Source of the DNA: an uncultured Ruminococcus sp.
GTDB lineage: Bacteria > Bacillota > Clostridia > Oscillospirales > Ruminococcaceae
NCBI GenBank assembly: GCA_946183385.1
Contig: CAMHBN010000038.1
Coordinates: 1 to 11,692 of the forward strand
Reading direction: 5' to 3'
DNA length: 11,692 nt
Part shown: positions 1-6,752 of the stretch, piece after piece
Position numbering within the stretch: position 1 is the first letter of the stretch
Layout of the letters: each line of letters starts with the position of its first letter
Made by a program: the position numbers and the translations under genes
Notes under the pieces: generated by a model
Database searches by the model: none
Told to the model about the DNA's origin: nothing
What the model saw: the letters and a program-made list of their open reading frames with translations, nothing else

Positions 1-731
1 TTTATTCCGGGAACGACCTTTTCCCACGTATTGAAAGCCTCTTTGGTGCGGAATCCCGTGATGATATGTACGATATTGTATTTTTTGCTTGTTTCCTTGA
101 AAAGTCTGCCTGTCGAGTAGCCCGCCTCGACCTCGTCATTGTAGACCTCGGCTATATTCTTTGCTGAGAGTATCTCACCCTTTCCGCTGTCGCAGACCTC
201 GTCGCCGATACAGAAGATGAAGCCCTTCTTGCCGCGTTTTTCGTTGCAATCGGTGGAGGTATGCTTCAATGCGAAATACCACACGAGCGAATCATAGCTG
301 TAGGGATTGCCGCCGTCAAGCGCAAATTCAAGGAGCTGCTCGACAACGCGTATATCAGCCTCAAACTGTGTCACCTGAAGCGGTGGGTATAGAGTGTGCG
401 GACGCGGATCGGTGAATGCCGCGCACATGATATGCGGGTCGGTGACGGGACGCTTCTCCAGTATCATGGTAGCTGTTTTATTGAGCGAATTCTTCGCTAT
501 CTCAGCCGCAAGATAGCCCATAGAGCCTGTAGAATCAAAGCCGATGATTATCGGAGTGGACTCAGGCGAATCCTCGCTGTCGCGCGACTCGCGCATATTT
601 ATGAACTGCGGCAGATACTTCTCGTTGACCTTGTTGCCGCTGAATAAGCTCTCAGCTGTAGAATCCGCGCTTATGCCCCTGCTGTTTTTGAGCTTGTTCC
701 AGTCAGCCGCACTGTAGCTTCCTCTTCCCAT
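1..731 (-). CDS. vWA-like protein, second paralogue (C-terminus cut by window edge)
   Basis: The frame is open from the ATG at 729-731 to the left edge, about 243 codons, so the C-terminus is missing. The opening MGRGSYSAADWNKLK closely matches the opening of the neighbour at 745-1650. A MIDAS-like D-x-T-x-S motif (DSTGSM, about residues 66-71) follows a hydrophobic strand (IIIGF), as in von Willebrand factor A folds that bind a divalent cation. Later blocks such as PLQVTQFEADIR, FEKRGKKG-like and CIGDE also match the neighbour. The Gly-rich loop of the neighbour (GGGGGNGGES) is changed here to DGGNPYSYDS. No signal peptide or membrane segment is visible, so it is probably cytoplasmic. An AGGAGG ribosome-binding site overlaps the TGA of the upstream gene, 13 bases away, which implies coupling. 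The vWA fold is well supported; the function is unknown. Confidence 0.8.
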   Translation of the reverse strand, partial: MGRGSYSAADWNKLKNSRGISADSTAESLFSGNKVNEKYLPQFINMRESRDSEDSPESTPIIIGFDSTGSMGYLAAEIAKNSLNKTATMILEKRPVTDPHIMCAAFTDPRPHTLYPPLQVTQFEADIRVVEQLLEFALDGGNPYSYDSLVWYFALKHTSTDCNEKRGKKGFIFCIGDEVCDSGKGEILSAKNIAEVYNDEVEAGYSTGRLFKETSKKYNIVHIITGFRTKEAFNTWEKVVPGI

Positions 732-744
732 TTGAATAACCTCC

Positions 745-1650
745 TCAGAATGAAATCGTATCGTTGTTTTTTATGTTTATGTATGCAAGCGACTTAGCCG
801 CCGTCTCGGCTGCACGCTGCTCCACCGAGCCGAGCGCTTCGTTCGGAGTCCTGCCCTCGGCTACTGAAATAAGTGCGTACATCAGCTCCGACAGACACGA
901 GATGTCGCGCTTGTTTATCGCGGCGACCCTGCCGCGCATGAACGAGCACCAGTCCGCGAAAATACGCTCGTCCTCGGGAGCTCCCTTATCAATACAAATA
1001 TGAAAAACGCTGTACTGCTTCTCAGCGGCGGCTAAGAGCTCCTCGTCCGAGAGGTCGTATTCGACGGTGTCGCCGAATACGCGGGTTATCTCGCCGCGGG
1101 TCAGCGTCTTGTGGCAGCAGTCATCGCCGATAGTTATGAGTATTCCTTTTTTGTGCCGCTTCTCGAAGCAGTCGGTATGCGTGCGGTTCGCCGCGAAGTA
1201 CCACGCGAGGTTGTACGACTCGCCGCCGTTTCCACCGCCTCCGCCCTCAAGATAAAGGCTCGTCAGCTGCTTGATTATGCGTATGTCGCTCTCAAACTGC
1301 GTTACCTGCAAGGGCTTCTTATCGGATTTGCAGTCGCCGATAGCACAGCACATAACCTGCGGGTAAAGTATGGGCTTATTATCGTAGATGTACATTATTG
1401 CCTTGTTCAGCGCATTCAGCGCGAGCTCCTCGGCGAGATAACCCATCGAAGCGGTGACGTCGAATCCGATGATAACGGGCGTGGATTCAAGCGAATCCTC
1501 GTTGTCGCGAGCCTCGCGTACCACTCCGCTCAGGTTTGTCGGTATATCCGCGGAGCTGCCCGACTTGAATATCTTCTCAGCCCTGCGCTCGCTGCCGAAG
1601 GAGCTTCTCAGCTTCGTCCAGTCACTCGCGGTATAGCTTCCTCGTCCCAT
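745..1650 (-). CDS. vWA-like (MIDAS) protein, first paralogue
   Basis: This 301-residue, probably cytoplasmic protein carries a vWA-like core. The strand VIIGF leads into a MIDAS-like D64-V-T66-A-S68-M motif. A TQFESD block lies near residue 117-122, a striking Gly-rich loop (GGGGGNGGES) at about 136-144, and a TIGDDCCH block at about 173-180 that could supply further metal ligands. The N-terminal MGRGSYTASDW is shared with the paralogue at 1-731. The start is supported by an AAAGAGG-type ribosome-binding site inside the end of the upstream gene, only 3 bases away. vWA proteins usually scaffold protein complexes through a bound cation. In bacteria they often sit beside kinases or chaperone-like ATPases, and here the upstream gene has kinase-like features. 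No enzyme activity can be assigned. The family resemblance is clear from the motifs; the exact role is not known. Confidence 0.85.
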   Translation of the reverse strand: MGRGSYTASDWTKLRSSFGSERRAEKIFKSGSSADIPTNLSGVVREARDNEDSLESTPVIIGFDVTASMGYLAEELALNALNKAIMYIYDNKPILYPQVMCCAIGDCKSDKKPLQVTQFESDIRIIKQLTSLYLEGGGGGNGGESYNLAWYFAANRTHTDCFEKRHKKGILITIGDDCCHKTLTRGEITRVFGDTVEYDLSDEELLAAAEKQYSVFHICIDKGAPEDERIFADWCSFMRGRVAAINKRDISCLSELMYALISVAEGRTPNEALGSVEQRAAETAAKSLAYINIKNNDTISF

Positions 1651-1653
1651 GAC

Positions 1654-2619
1654 TTACCTCTTTCCGTAGATCTGCTCGTCGTCGGTATCCATAGTCACGA
1701 ACTTACGCTCGCCGTAGGACTGTATGAGCACCTCGTCCCAATGCGCGAAATCGTCGTAGGCGTTGCTCGCGGGAGTGCTTCTCAGGAAGTCGGCAAACGG
1801 CTTGGGGAAGCCATCATATTCCCTGACGTCGGAAACGCTCTCGAAACCGAGCACCTGTGCCGCTATCTGACGCAGAGCCGTAAGGTTGTGACGGGTGGTG
1901 TATGTCACGCCGTTGACTGTAGTGTTATTTGGCACAGCCTTCCACCAGCTGCCGTAAATGCTGGCTATGTGGTCGTAGGGGTCGATGTACACATCGTCCA
2001 TGCTGAAATTTGTATGTACAATACTGCTGTACTCAAGCACACAGCAGAGATTCTCAAGTCGGCTGACTATCCAGGCTGTCTGTCTGCCGTCGAGTTTGCC
2101 GAACAATCGGAGCGGGTACTCGTCCTCGGTCTTTTTCACAGCAAGAAGAGCAGAGCCGTCAACGAGCCCAAAGCCCCCGCTTATTGTGGGAAAGAAGTCG
2201 GAAAGGCTCTTTGTGTCGGCTGACGGGTAGTCGAGCGATGATACAGCCCTGCGGAACTTGTCGGCTTTTTCGATATTACCCGGAGAGAAGCGGAAGATAA
2301 TGTTCTGCCTCGCAGTATAGACCGTAGCGTCAGTGTCCATAAAAACGTTAAGGCTCTTGATGTCAATCTTTCTGCCATCGGTACACTCAAATACCTCCTC
2401 GGAGGCGTTGTTCCACAGCTCGTCGGCGCGGATACGGCGCTCCTGACCGTCCTTGGAGAGCCTGAAAAAGCCTCTCATCCGCTCGTAGAAATCGCGGTAG
2501 TAGTCGGTATCGCTGTGGTTGAGCACGTACCGCGAGCGGCAGTACGGACAATGTGCTGTCGTGCCTGACGGATCTATCACCATTGAGGCGCCGCAGCTCC
2601 TGCACTCAAGAAATTTCAT
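1654..2619 (-). CDS. Zinc-ribbon protein with pseudokinase-like region
   Basis: This 321-residue protein begins with a zinc ribbon: C6-x2-C9 and C24-x2-C27 (CRSC, CPYC). After a charged region, residues of about 95-235 resemble a degenerate protein-kinase fold. YTARQNIIFRF could be an N-lobe strand. LLAVKKTEDEYPLRLF looks like the hinge. TAWIVSRLENL resembles the helix before the catalytic loop. VH202-TNFSMDDVYIDP resembles a catalytic loop in which the HRD aspartate is replaced. No DFG motif is seen, so it is probably catalytically inactive. No signal peptide or membrane helix is present. A GGAGGTG site at 2624-2630 fixes the start. It is the first gene of an operon with two vWA-like proteins. 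The zinc ribbon is seen directly; the kinase relationship is my inference from pattern memory. Confidence 0.75.
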   Translation of the reverse strand: MKFLECRSCGASMVIDPSGTTAHCPYCRSRYVLNHSDTDYYRDFYERMRGFFRLSKDGQERRIRADELWNNASEEVFECTDGRKIDIKSLNVFMDTDATVYTARQNIIFRFSPGNIEKADKFRRAVSSLDYPSADTKSLSDFFPTISGGFGLVDGSALLAVKKTEDEYPLRLFGKLDGRQTAWIVSRLENLCCVLEYSSIVHTNFSMDDVYIDPYDHIASIYGSWWKAVPNNTTVNGVTYTTRHNLTALRQIAAQVLGFESVSDVREYDGFPKPFADFLRSTPASNAYDDFAHWDEVLIQSYGERKFVTMDTDDEQIYGKR

Positions 2620-2651
2620 AGAACACCTCCGAATATTCGTTATTATAAATT

Positions 2652-2680
2652 ATTATATCTTTTTTTACTGAAAAAGTCAA
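2652..2680 (-). promoter_or_regulatory. Sigma-A promoter of the zinc-ribbon/vWA operon
   Basis: On the minus strand TTGACT (2675-2680) and TATAAT (2652-2657) are separated by exactly 17 bases, with an AT-rich spacer. It lies about 30 bases upstream of the ribosome-binding site of the gene ending at 2619. It is back to back with the promoter of the GH16 gene. Confidence 0.8.
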
Positions 2681-2707
2681 TAGAACCGCCGCGATAAATA
2701 TACAAGA

Positions 2708-2736
2708 TTGACACAGACCGCAAAGTGTGATAATCT
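2708..2736 (+). promoter_or_regulatory. Sigma-A promoter of the GH16 gene
   Basis: TTGACA (2708-2713) and TAATCT (2731-2736) are spaced by 17 bases, with a TG one base before the -10 hexamer (extended -10). GATAAT at 2729-2734 is an overlapping alternative with a 15-base spacer. The ATG of the GH16 gene lies about 33 bases downstream, preceded by GGGAGTGAT at 2758-2766. Confidence 0.75.
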
Positions 2737-2769
2737 ATAACTGTAAAGAAATCATTCGGGAGTGATACT

Positions 2770-4188
2770 ATGACACCAAAAAAGATTATTTCCGCGGCAG
2801 CGTCCGTGCTCGCCGCTGTTACAGCCGCGACCTGTTTGCAGGCTCTCTGCGCGATAGATATGGACTACACCGCCGACGGAGTTGTTGACTCCTTCGACCT
2901 CATCGCTGCACGTAAAACAGCCTCACAGGAGGAGCTCCGACGCCTCAGCGACTTCATACTCGGTAAGCCCGTCACGAGCTCGGGCTATACGCTGATATGG
3001 AGCGACGAATTCGACGGCGAGTCGCTTGACGCCGATAAATGGTCGTTCGAGCTCGGCAACTGGAAGACCGACTCCAAGGGCAACTACATCACCAGCGGCT
3101 GGGGCAACAACGAGCAGGAGTTCTACACAGACAAAAACGCTTCTGTCAGTGACGGCGTCCTCACTATAGCCGCACGTAAGGAAAACTACGCCGACACCGT
3201 CCAAGGCAGCTATGAGTACACCTCCGCGCGGTTGAGCTCGCAGCACAAGTTCTCGACCTGCGGCGGCAGAATAGAGGTGCGCGCCCGCTGCGACAGCGGC
3301 AAGTCCCTGTGGCCCGCGATATGGATGCTCCCCGAGGACAGCGTCTACGGCGGCTGGGCGGCATCGGGCGAGATCGACATAATGGAGGGCTGGGGCAGTA
3401 CTCCGGAGAAGATATGCGGCACTATCCACTTTGGCGACGTATGGCCGAACAATACGTATCTCACCGCCGACTACAATTTCACAGGCAGTGACTCCACGGA
3501 GAACTGGCACACCTACGTCGTCGAATGGGATAAAGACGAGATGCGCTGGTTCGTAGATGACGACCTTTACAGCACGCAGTCCGACTGGTACTCCGTCAAC
3601 CGTGCATATCCCGCGCCGTTCGACCAGAACTTCTACCTCCTGCTCAACCTCGCGGTCGGCGGACATTTCGACGGTATCGACGGCATTTACGCCGACCCTG
3701 CCACCTTCGCAAACGGCGAGAAGCACTTCGACATCGACTATGTCCGCGTGTACGGCAAGGACGGCGACAGCTTTGCTCCCACACCGCAGACCTCGGCGAC
3801 TCTCTCGCTGTACCGCGAGGGCGCGGAAGCCGGGCTTACCAACAAGGACGGCTGCTCCGTCGCACACATCGTCACTGTCGGAGAGAAGCCCTACAGCGTA
3901 ATGGGACTGCTCGAAGGGCAGCACGTCTCCGCGGGCGAGGAGCACACTCTCAGCTTCAAGGCTCAGTCAACCATAGAACGCCCGATAACGGTCACAGTCG
4001 AGGACTCGCAGTATGAGCGCTACCTTGACGAGAGCGTCATCGTCGGTACAGAACCCGCTGATTTCACATTCAAGGTCACGTTTGGTACGGACATGGACGT
4101 GGACATCAAGTTCCTGATGGGAAAAGTCAGCGAAGCCGTACCAAACTCCGAGCACGATATAACGCTGTCGGAGATAAGCTGGAAATAG
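2770..4188 (+). CDS. Secreted GH16 beta-glucanase with N-terminal half-dockerin and CBM4/9-like tail
   Basis: This 472-residue enzyme probably hydrolyses beta-1,3- or mixed-linkage beta-glucans (laminarinase/lichenase group) outside the cell. Residues 1-29 form a signal peptide (basic start, Ala-rich core, ALCA end). Residues 32-43 form one dockerin-type calcium loop with Asp at positions 1, 5, 9 and 12 and Thr at position 3, followed by DLIAARK and LSDFILGK, but no second loop. The GH16 domain spans about 72-329 and contains the family signature GEIDIMEGWG; by family rule E201 is the nucleophile, D203 the assisting residue and E206 the acid/base. WPAIWMLPED, LLLNLAVGG and DIDYVRVYG are further GH16 landmarks. 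Residues of about 340-472 resemble a CBM4/9-type beta-sandwich. It has its own promoter and terminator. GH16 is secure; the precise substrate is not. Confidence 0.93.
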   Translation: MTPKKIISAAASVLAAVTAATCLQALCAIDMDYTADGVVDSFDLIAARKTASQEELRRLSDFILGKPVTSSGYTLIWSDEFDGESLDADKWSFELGNWKTDSKGNYITSGWGNNEQEFYTDKNASVSDGVLTIAARKENYADTVQGSYEYTSARLSSQHKFSTCGGRIEVRARCDSGKSLWPAIWMLPEDSVYGGWAASGEIDIMEGWGSTPEKICGTIHFGDVWPNNTYLTADYNFTGSDSTENWHTYVVEWDKDEMRWFVDDDLYSTQSDWYSVNRAYPAPFDQNFYLLLNLAVGGHFDGIDGIYADPATFANGEKHFDIDYVRVYGKDGDSFAPTPQTSATLSLYREGAEAGLTNKDGCSVAHIVTVGEKPYSVMGLLEGQHVSAGEEHTLSFKAQSTIERPITVTVEDSQYERYLDESVIVGTEPADFTFKVTFGTDMDVDIKFLMGKVSEAVPNSEHDITLSEISWK

Positions 4189-4195
4189 CATTATT

Positions 4196-4229
4196 TATCC
4201 CGCCGAACAAGTAGGCGGGATATTTTTTT
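4196..4229 (+). terminator. Intrinsic terminator after the GH16 gene
   Basis: A perfect 9-base stem (TATCCCGCC at 4196-4204, GGCGGGATA at 4214-4222) encloses a 9-base loop and is followed by seven T residues (4223-4229). It begins 8 bases after the TAG stop and separates GH16 from the esterase gene. Confidence 0.92.
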
Positions 4230-4274
4230 GCTCATCTCACCGCAATTTTTGGTGCGTCGGGCGCAATAAACGAC

Positions 4275-4303
4275 TTGAAAAAATTGTTCGTACATGGTAC
4301 AAT
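4275..4303 (+). promoter_or_regulatory. Sigma-A promoter of the CBM22-dockerin-CE1 gene
   Basis: TTGAAA (4275-4280) and TACAAT (4298-4303) are separated by 17 bases, with TG at 4295-4296 giving an extended -10. Transcription should start near 4310, leaving an AT-rich leader of about 130 bases before the ATG at 4439. That length is notable because the GH16 gene has a leader of only about 27 bases. Confidence 0.8.
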
Positions 4304-4366
4304 ATTATTAGATTTATGTTATAACAAGTTTTCAATTTATTATTTTTAAACATTGGATTAAAAAGT

Positions 4367-4414
4367 ATGCCGAAGAAAGATAAAAAATATAAGGGTATGA
4401 CCCGTAAGGGTTAA
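4367..4414 (+). CDS. Possible 15-codon Lys/Arg-rich leader ORF in the esterase leader
   Basis: Inside the esterase leader, ATG at 4367 opens a frame ending in TAA at 4412-4414 that would encode MPKKDKKYKGMTRKG, with 8 of 15 residues basic. No good ribosome-binding site precedes it. Its 3' end overlaps repeated GGGT (4393-4396, 4408-4411) around ACCC (4400-4403), which allows two alternative short hairpins. It could be a leader peptide or a chance frame; I favour chance slightly. Confidence 0.2.
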   Translation: MPKKDKKYKGMTRKG

Positions 4415-4438
4415 ATTATAGAAAAGGGGAATTTTCCA

Positions 4439-6073
4439 ATGAAAAAACTACTCTCACTTGCTGCAGCAGCAATGACTGTAACTGCTGCATTGACAGGACC
4501 GTCAGCGACCTCTCTTGCAGAGACCGACGCTCCGAACTATCTGCTGAGCTGCTCGTTTGAGAGCGGTGAAGACGGCTGGACAGGCAGAGGCGGCGCCTCT
4601 GTAGAGACTACCTCTAAATCAGCTTTCGCAGGCAGTAAAGCTCTCTACTGCTCCAACAGAAGCGATTCATGGAACGGCGCGGCAATAAGCCTTGAAAGCA
4701 CCGTTTCGGCAGGAAGCACCTACAGTTTCAGCACCAACGTAAAATATGAATCAGGCAAAAAAGAGACTGCACTCTACCACTTCACAATGCAGTACAGCGA
4801 CGGAAGCGATACAAAATACGTTAAAATTGCAAGTGCAACTATAATCAAGGGCGAATGGGCTCAGCTCACAAACCCGTGCTTTACAGTTCCCGCAGGCGCT
4901 TCGGACATCTCGATCTATGTCGAGACAGCTACAGGAACCACCGACTTCTACGTTGACGACGTGAAGATCGCCGATGAAGGTACCGCTATCGAGGGCGCAA
5001 AGGGCGGCAAATATATACCCGGAGACATTTTGCCCGACGGTGTTGTTGATACATTCGACCTCATCTGCGCAAGAAAGCTCCTCGTAGCTTCCGACCAGCC
5101 CGCTCCTCAGTCTATCAATGCAGACGTTGACAAGAGCACCGAATTCGCTGTCAATGACCTTGTACTCCTCGACGAGTACGTAAGCGGTAAAATAACCGAA
5201 TTCCCTGATAATACTCCCGAACCCGAGGTTACACCCTTCGAGTACGAGGCTAACAAGCAGTTCAAGGAAGCTCCCGGCAACTACTTCCAGAGATGCGAGC
5301 AGCAAGGCAAGGTAACTCAGGAGAACTACAGCAGTATCAGAGGTAACAAGACCCTCTACGTTTACACTCCCTATAACTACGACCCCGAGAAGAAATACAA
5401 CATATTCTATCTCATGCACGGCGGCGGAGAGAACGAAAAGACCCTCTTCTTCCAGGACGACACGATGATACAGAATATGCTCGACCACATGATCATGAAC
5501 GGCGAGCTCGAGCCGCTCATCGTGGTAACTCCCACATTCAACGGTCAGGGCGGCGAAGCGGCTAACTTCTATGAGGAGCTCCGCGCAAATGTTATCCCGT
5601 TCGTTGAGGGCAAGTACTCCACTTATGCAGAGTCCACCTCCGAGGAGGACATCAGAGCTTCAAGAATGCACCGTGCTTATGGCGGCTTCTCAATGGGCTC
5701 GGTATCCACATGGCAGGTATTCAAGAACGACATCGACCTCGTTGGCTACTTCATGCCTCTCAGCGGCGACCACTGGGGCGGAAACGGCGCTTACGGCAAG
5801 GCTAAAGACCTCGCGGACGCCGTTGACAAGTCGGGCTTCACGAACAGACAGTACTTCATCTTCGCGGCTACCGGCTCGGACGACATCGCTTACCCGAACG
5901 TTAACCCGCAGGTAGACGAGATGAAGAAGATGAGCCAGTTCAAGTTCACCTCCGACTTCTCCGAAGGCAACTTCTACTTCATGGTGGCTCCCGGCAAGAC
6001 TCACTGGTGGGGCTACGTAAGGCACTACGTATACGACGCACTCCCCTACTTCTTCCACGAGACAGGCGAGTAA
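4439..6073 (+). CDS. Secreted CBM22-dockerin-CE1 esterase (probable feruloyl esterase)
   Basis: This 544-residue protein probably removes feruloyl groups from arabinoxylan outside the cell. A signal peptide covers about residues 1-28. A CBM22-like xylan-binding module follows (about 33-178: FESGEDGWTGRGG, SDSWNGAAISL, GSTYSFSTNVK, DFYVDDVKI). A dockerin-like module lies at about 190-256; its first loop (GDILPDGVVDTFDL) has Leu at position 3 and its second loop has lost Asp at several positions. The CE1 alpha/beta-hydrolase domain spans about 268-544, with HGGGEN (oxyanion region), nucleophile S418 in GGFSMGS, a likely acid at D481 or D482, and H522 in GKTHWWGY. The order CBM22-dockerin-CE1 is that of the C-terminal half of Clostridium thermocellum XynY. 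AAGGGGA at 4424-4430 sets the start. CE1 also includes acetylxylan esterases, so the substrate is inferred. Confidence 0.92.
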   Translation: MKKLLSLAAAAMTVTAALTGPSATSLAETDAPNYLLSCSFESGEDGWTGRGGASVETTSKSAFAGSKALYCSNRSDSWNGAAISLESTVSAGSTYSFSTNVKYESGKKETALYHFTMQYSDGSDTKYVKIASATIIKGEWAQLTNPCFTVPAGASDISIYVETATGTTDFYVDDVKIADEGTAIEGAKGGKYIPGDILPDGVVDTFDLICARKLLVASDQPAPQSINADVDKSTEFAVNDLVLLDEYVSGKITEFPDNTPEPEVTPFEYEANKQFKEAPGNYFQRCEQQGKVTQENYSSIRGNKTLYVYTPYNYDPEKKYNIFYLMHGGGENEKTLFFQDDTMIQNMLDHMIMNGELEPLIVVTPTFNGQGGEAANFYEELRANVIPFVEGKYSTYAESTSEEDIRASRMHRAYGGFSMGSVSTWQVFKNDIDLVGYFMPLSGDHWGGNGAYGKAKDLADAVDKSGFTNRQYFIFAATGSDDIAYPNVNPQVDEMKKMSQFKFTSDFSEGNFYFMVAPGKTHWWGYVRHYVYDALPYFFHETGE

Positions 6074-6086
6074 TCAGATAACACAA

Positions 6087-6116
6087 GGCGGCACATTTAA
6101 AATGTGCCGCCTTTTT
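6087..6116 (+). terminator. Intrinsic terminator after the CE1 esterase gene
   Basis: GGCGGCACAT (6087-6096) pairs with ATGTGCCGCC (6102-6111) around an AT-only loop that can extend the stem, followed by five T residues. It separates the esterase from the downstream sigma-factor promoter. Confidence 0.92.
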
Positions 6117-6123
6117 CGCAAAA

Positions 6124-6156
6124 GTGAAATATTAGCCTATCCGAATCTTACTATAT
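6124..6156 (+). promoter_or_regulatory. Likely ECF-type, autoregulated promoter of the left sigma gene
   Basis: GTGAAATAT (6124-6132) and ACTATAT (6150-6156) also occur upstream of the paralogous sigma gene on the minus strand (10108-10077). The sequence between them is not conserved and differs by one base in length (17 against 16). The match to neither sigma-A hexamer is good at the -35, so recognition by the ECF factor itself is the natural inference, but it is untested. Confidence 0.55.
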
Positions 6157-6160
6157 AGTC

Positions 6161-6171
6161 AGAGGACCTCA
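6161..6171 (+). promoter_or_regulatory. Conserved near-palindrome AGAGGACCTCA at the expected transcript start
   Basis: GAGG-A-CCTC is symmetric and lies 4 bases after the -10 element. The identical 11-mer lies at the same offset from the paralogous sigma gene (10062-10072, minus strand), although the bases around it have diverged. It may be an operator, an initially transcribed sequence, or an mRNA 5'-end element. Confidence 0.45.
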
Positions 6172-6197
6172 ACGCCTCACGAAAGGAGGCTAATCCG

Positions 6198-6752
6198 ATG
6201 GATGATGCATCAATAATCGAGCTTCTTCACAAGCGGGACGAGACAGCGCTCGCCGAGCTGAAACGCAAATACGACCGCTTGTGCCTGTATATCGCGGGAA
6301 ATGTGCTCTCTCAGCGCGAGGACGTGGAGGAATGCGTGAGCTCCGCCTACTATGAGGTGTGGAACACCATTCCGCCTGCAAGCCCCGACGACCTGAAAAG
6401 CTACCTCTGCCGCATAGTGCGGAATATAGCCATAAACAGGTACGAGTACAACTCCGCGGCAAAGCGCGACAGCCGCTACACTGTCTCGCTCGACGAGATA
6501 GCGGACTGCGTGCCAGCCACTCCCGACGAGGAGATAAGGCTCGGCGACCTCGCAGACGCGATTAGCCGCTTCCTGCGGACTCAGGACGACACCCGCCGCC
6601 GCGTATTCATTCGGCGGTATACCTACGGCGACTCGCTCGCGGAGATAGCGGCACGGTACTCGCTGAACGAGAGAACTGTCGCGACTTATCTTTTCCGCAC
6701 ACGGAAAAAGCTCAAGGAATTTTTGAAGAAAGAGGGGTATGACTATGAATAA
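6198..6752 (+). CDS. ECF-family RNA polymerase sigma factor (left module)
   Basis: This 184-residue sigma-70 family factor has only regions 2 and 4, the ECF layout. Region 2 covers about residues 10-95 (LAELKRKYDRLCLYIAGNV, REDVEECVSSAYYEVW, SYLCRIVRNIAINR). Region 4 covers about 122-178, with a helix-turn-helix (GDSLAEIAARYSLNERTVATYLFRTRKKL). It directs RNA polymerase to alternative promoters, probably including its own. The start is supported by AAGGAGG at 6183-6189, 8 bases before the ATG. The gene overlaps the next by 8 bases (ATGAATAA), a typical sigma/anti-sigma coupling. By hand count 125 of 184 positions match the sigma factor at 9481-10035, with no gaps. Its anti-sigma partner is broken, so its activity may be unrestrained or differently controlled. 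Targets are unknown. Confidence 0.93.
   Translation: MDDASIIELLHKRDETALAELKRKYDRLCLYIAGNVLSQREDVEECVSSAYYEVWNTIPPASPDDLKSYLCRIVRNIAINRYEYNSAAKRDSRYTVSLDEIADCVPATPDEEIRLGDLADAISRFLRTQDDTRRRVFIRRYTYGDSLAEIAARYSLNERTVATYLFRTRKKLKEFLKKEGYDYE

Noticed and set aside
1111..2223. Plus-strand open frame of 370 codons across the vWA and zinc-ribbon genes
   Set aside because: It crosses two well-supported minus-strand genes, has no sensible ribosome-binding site or domain motifs, and its composition is that of a reversed coding strand.
2923..3945. Minus-strand open frame of 340 codons inside the GH16 gene
   Set aside because: It lies wholly antisense to a gene with GH16 catalytic motifs; no recognisable domain or start signal.
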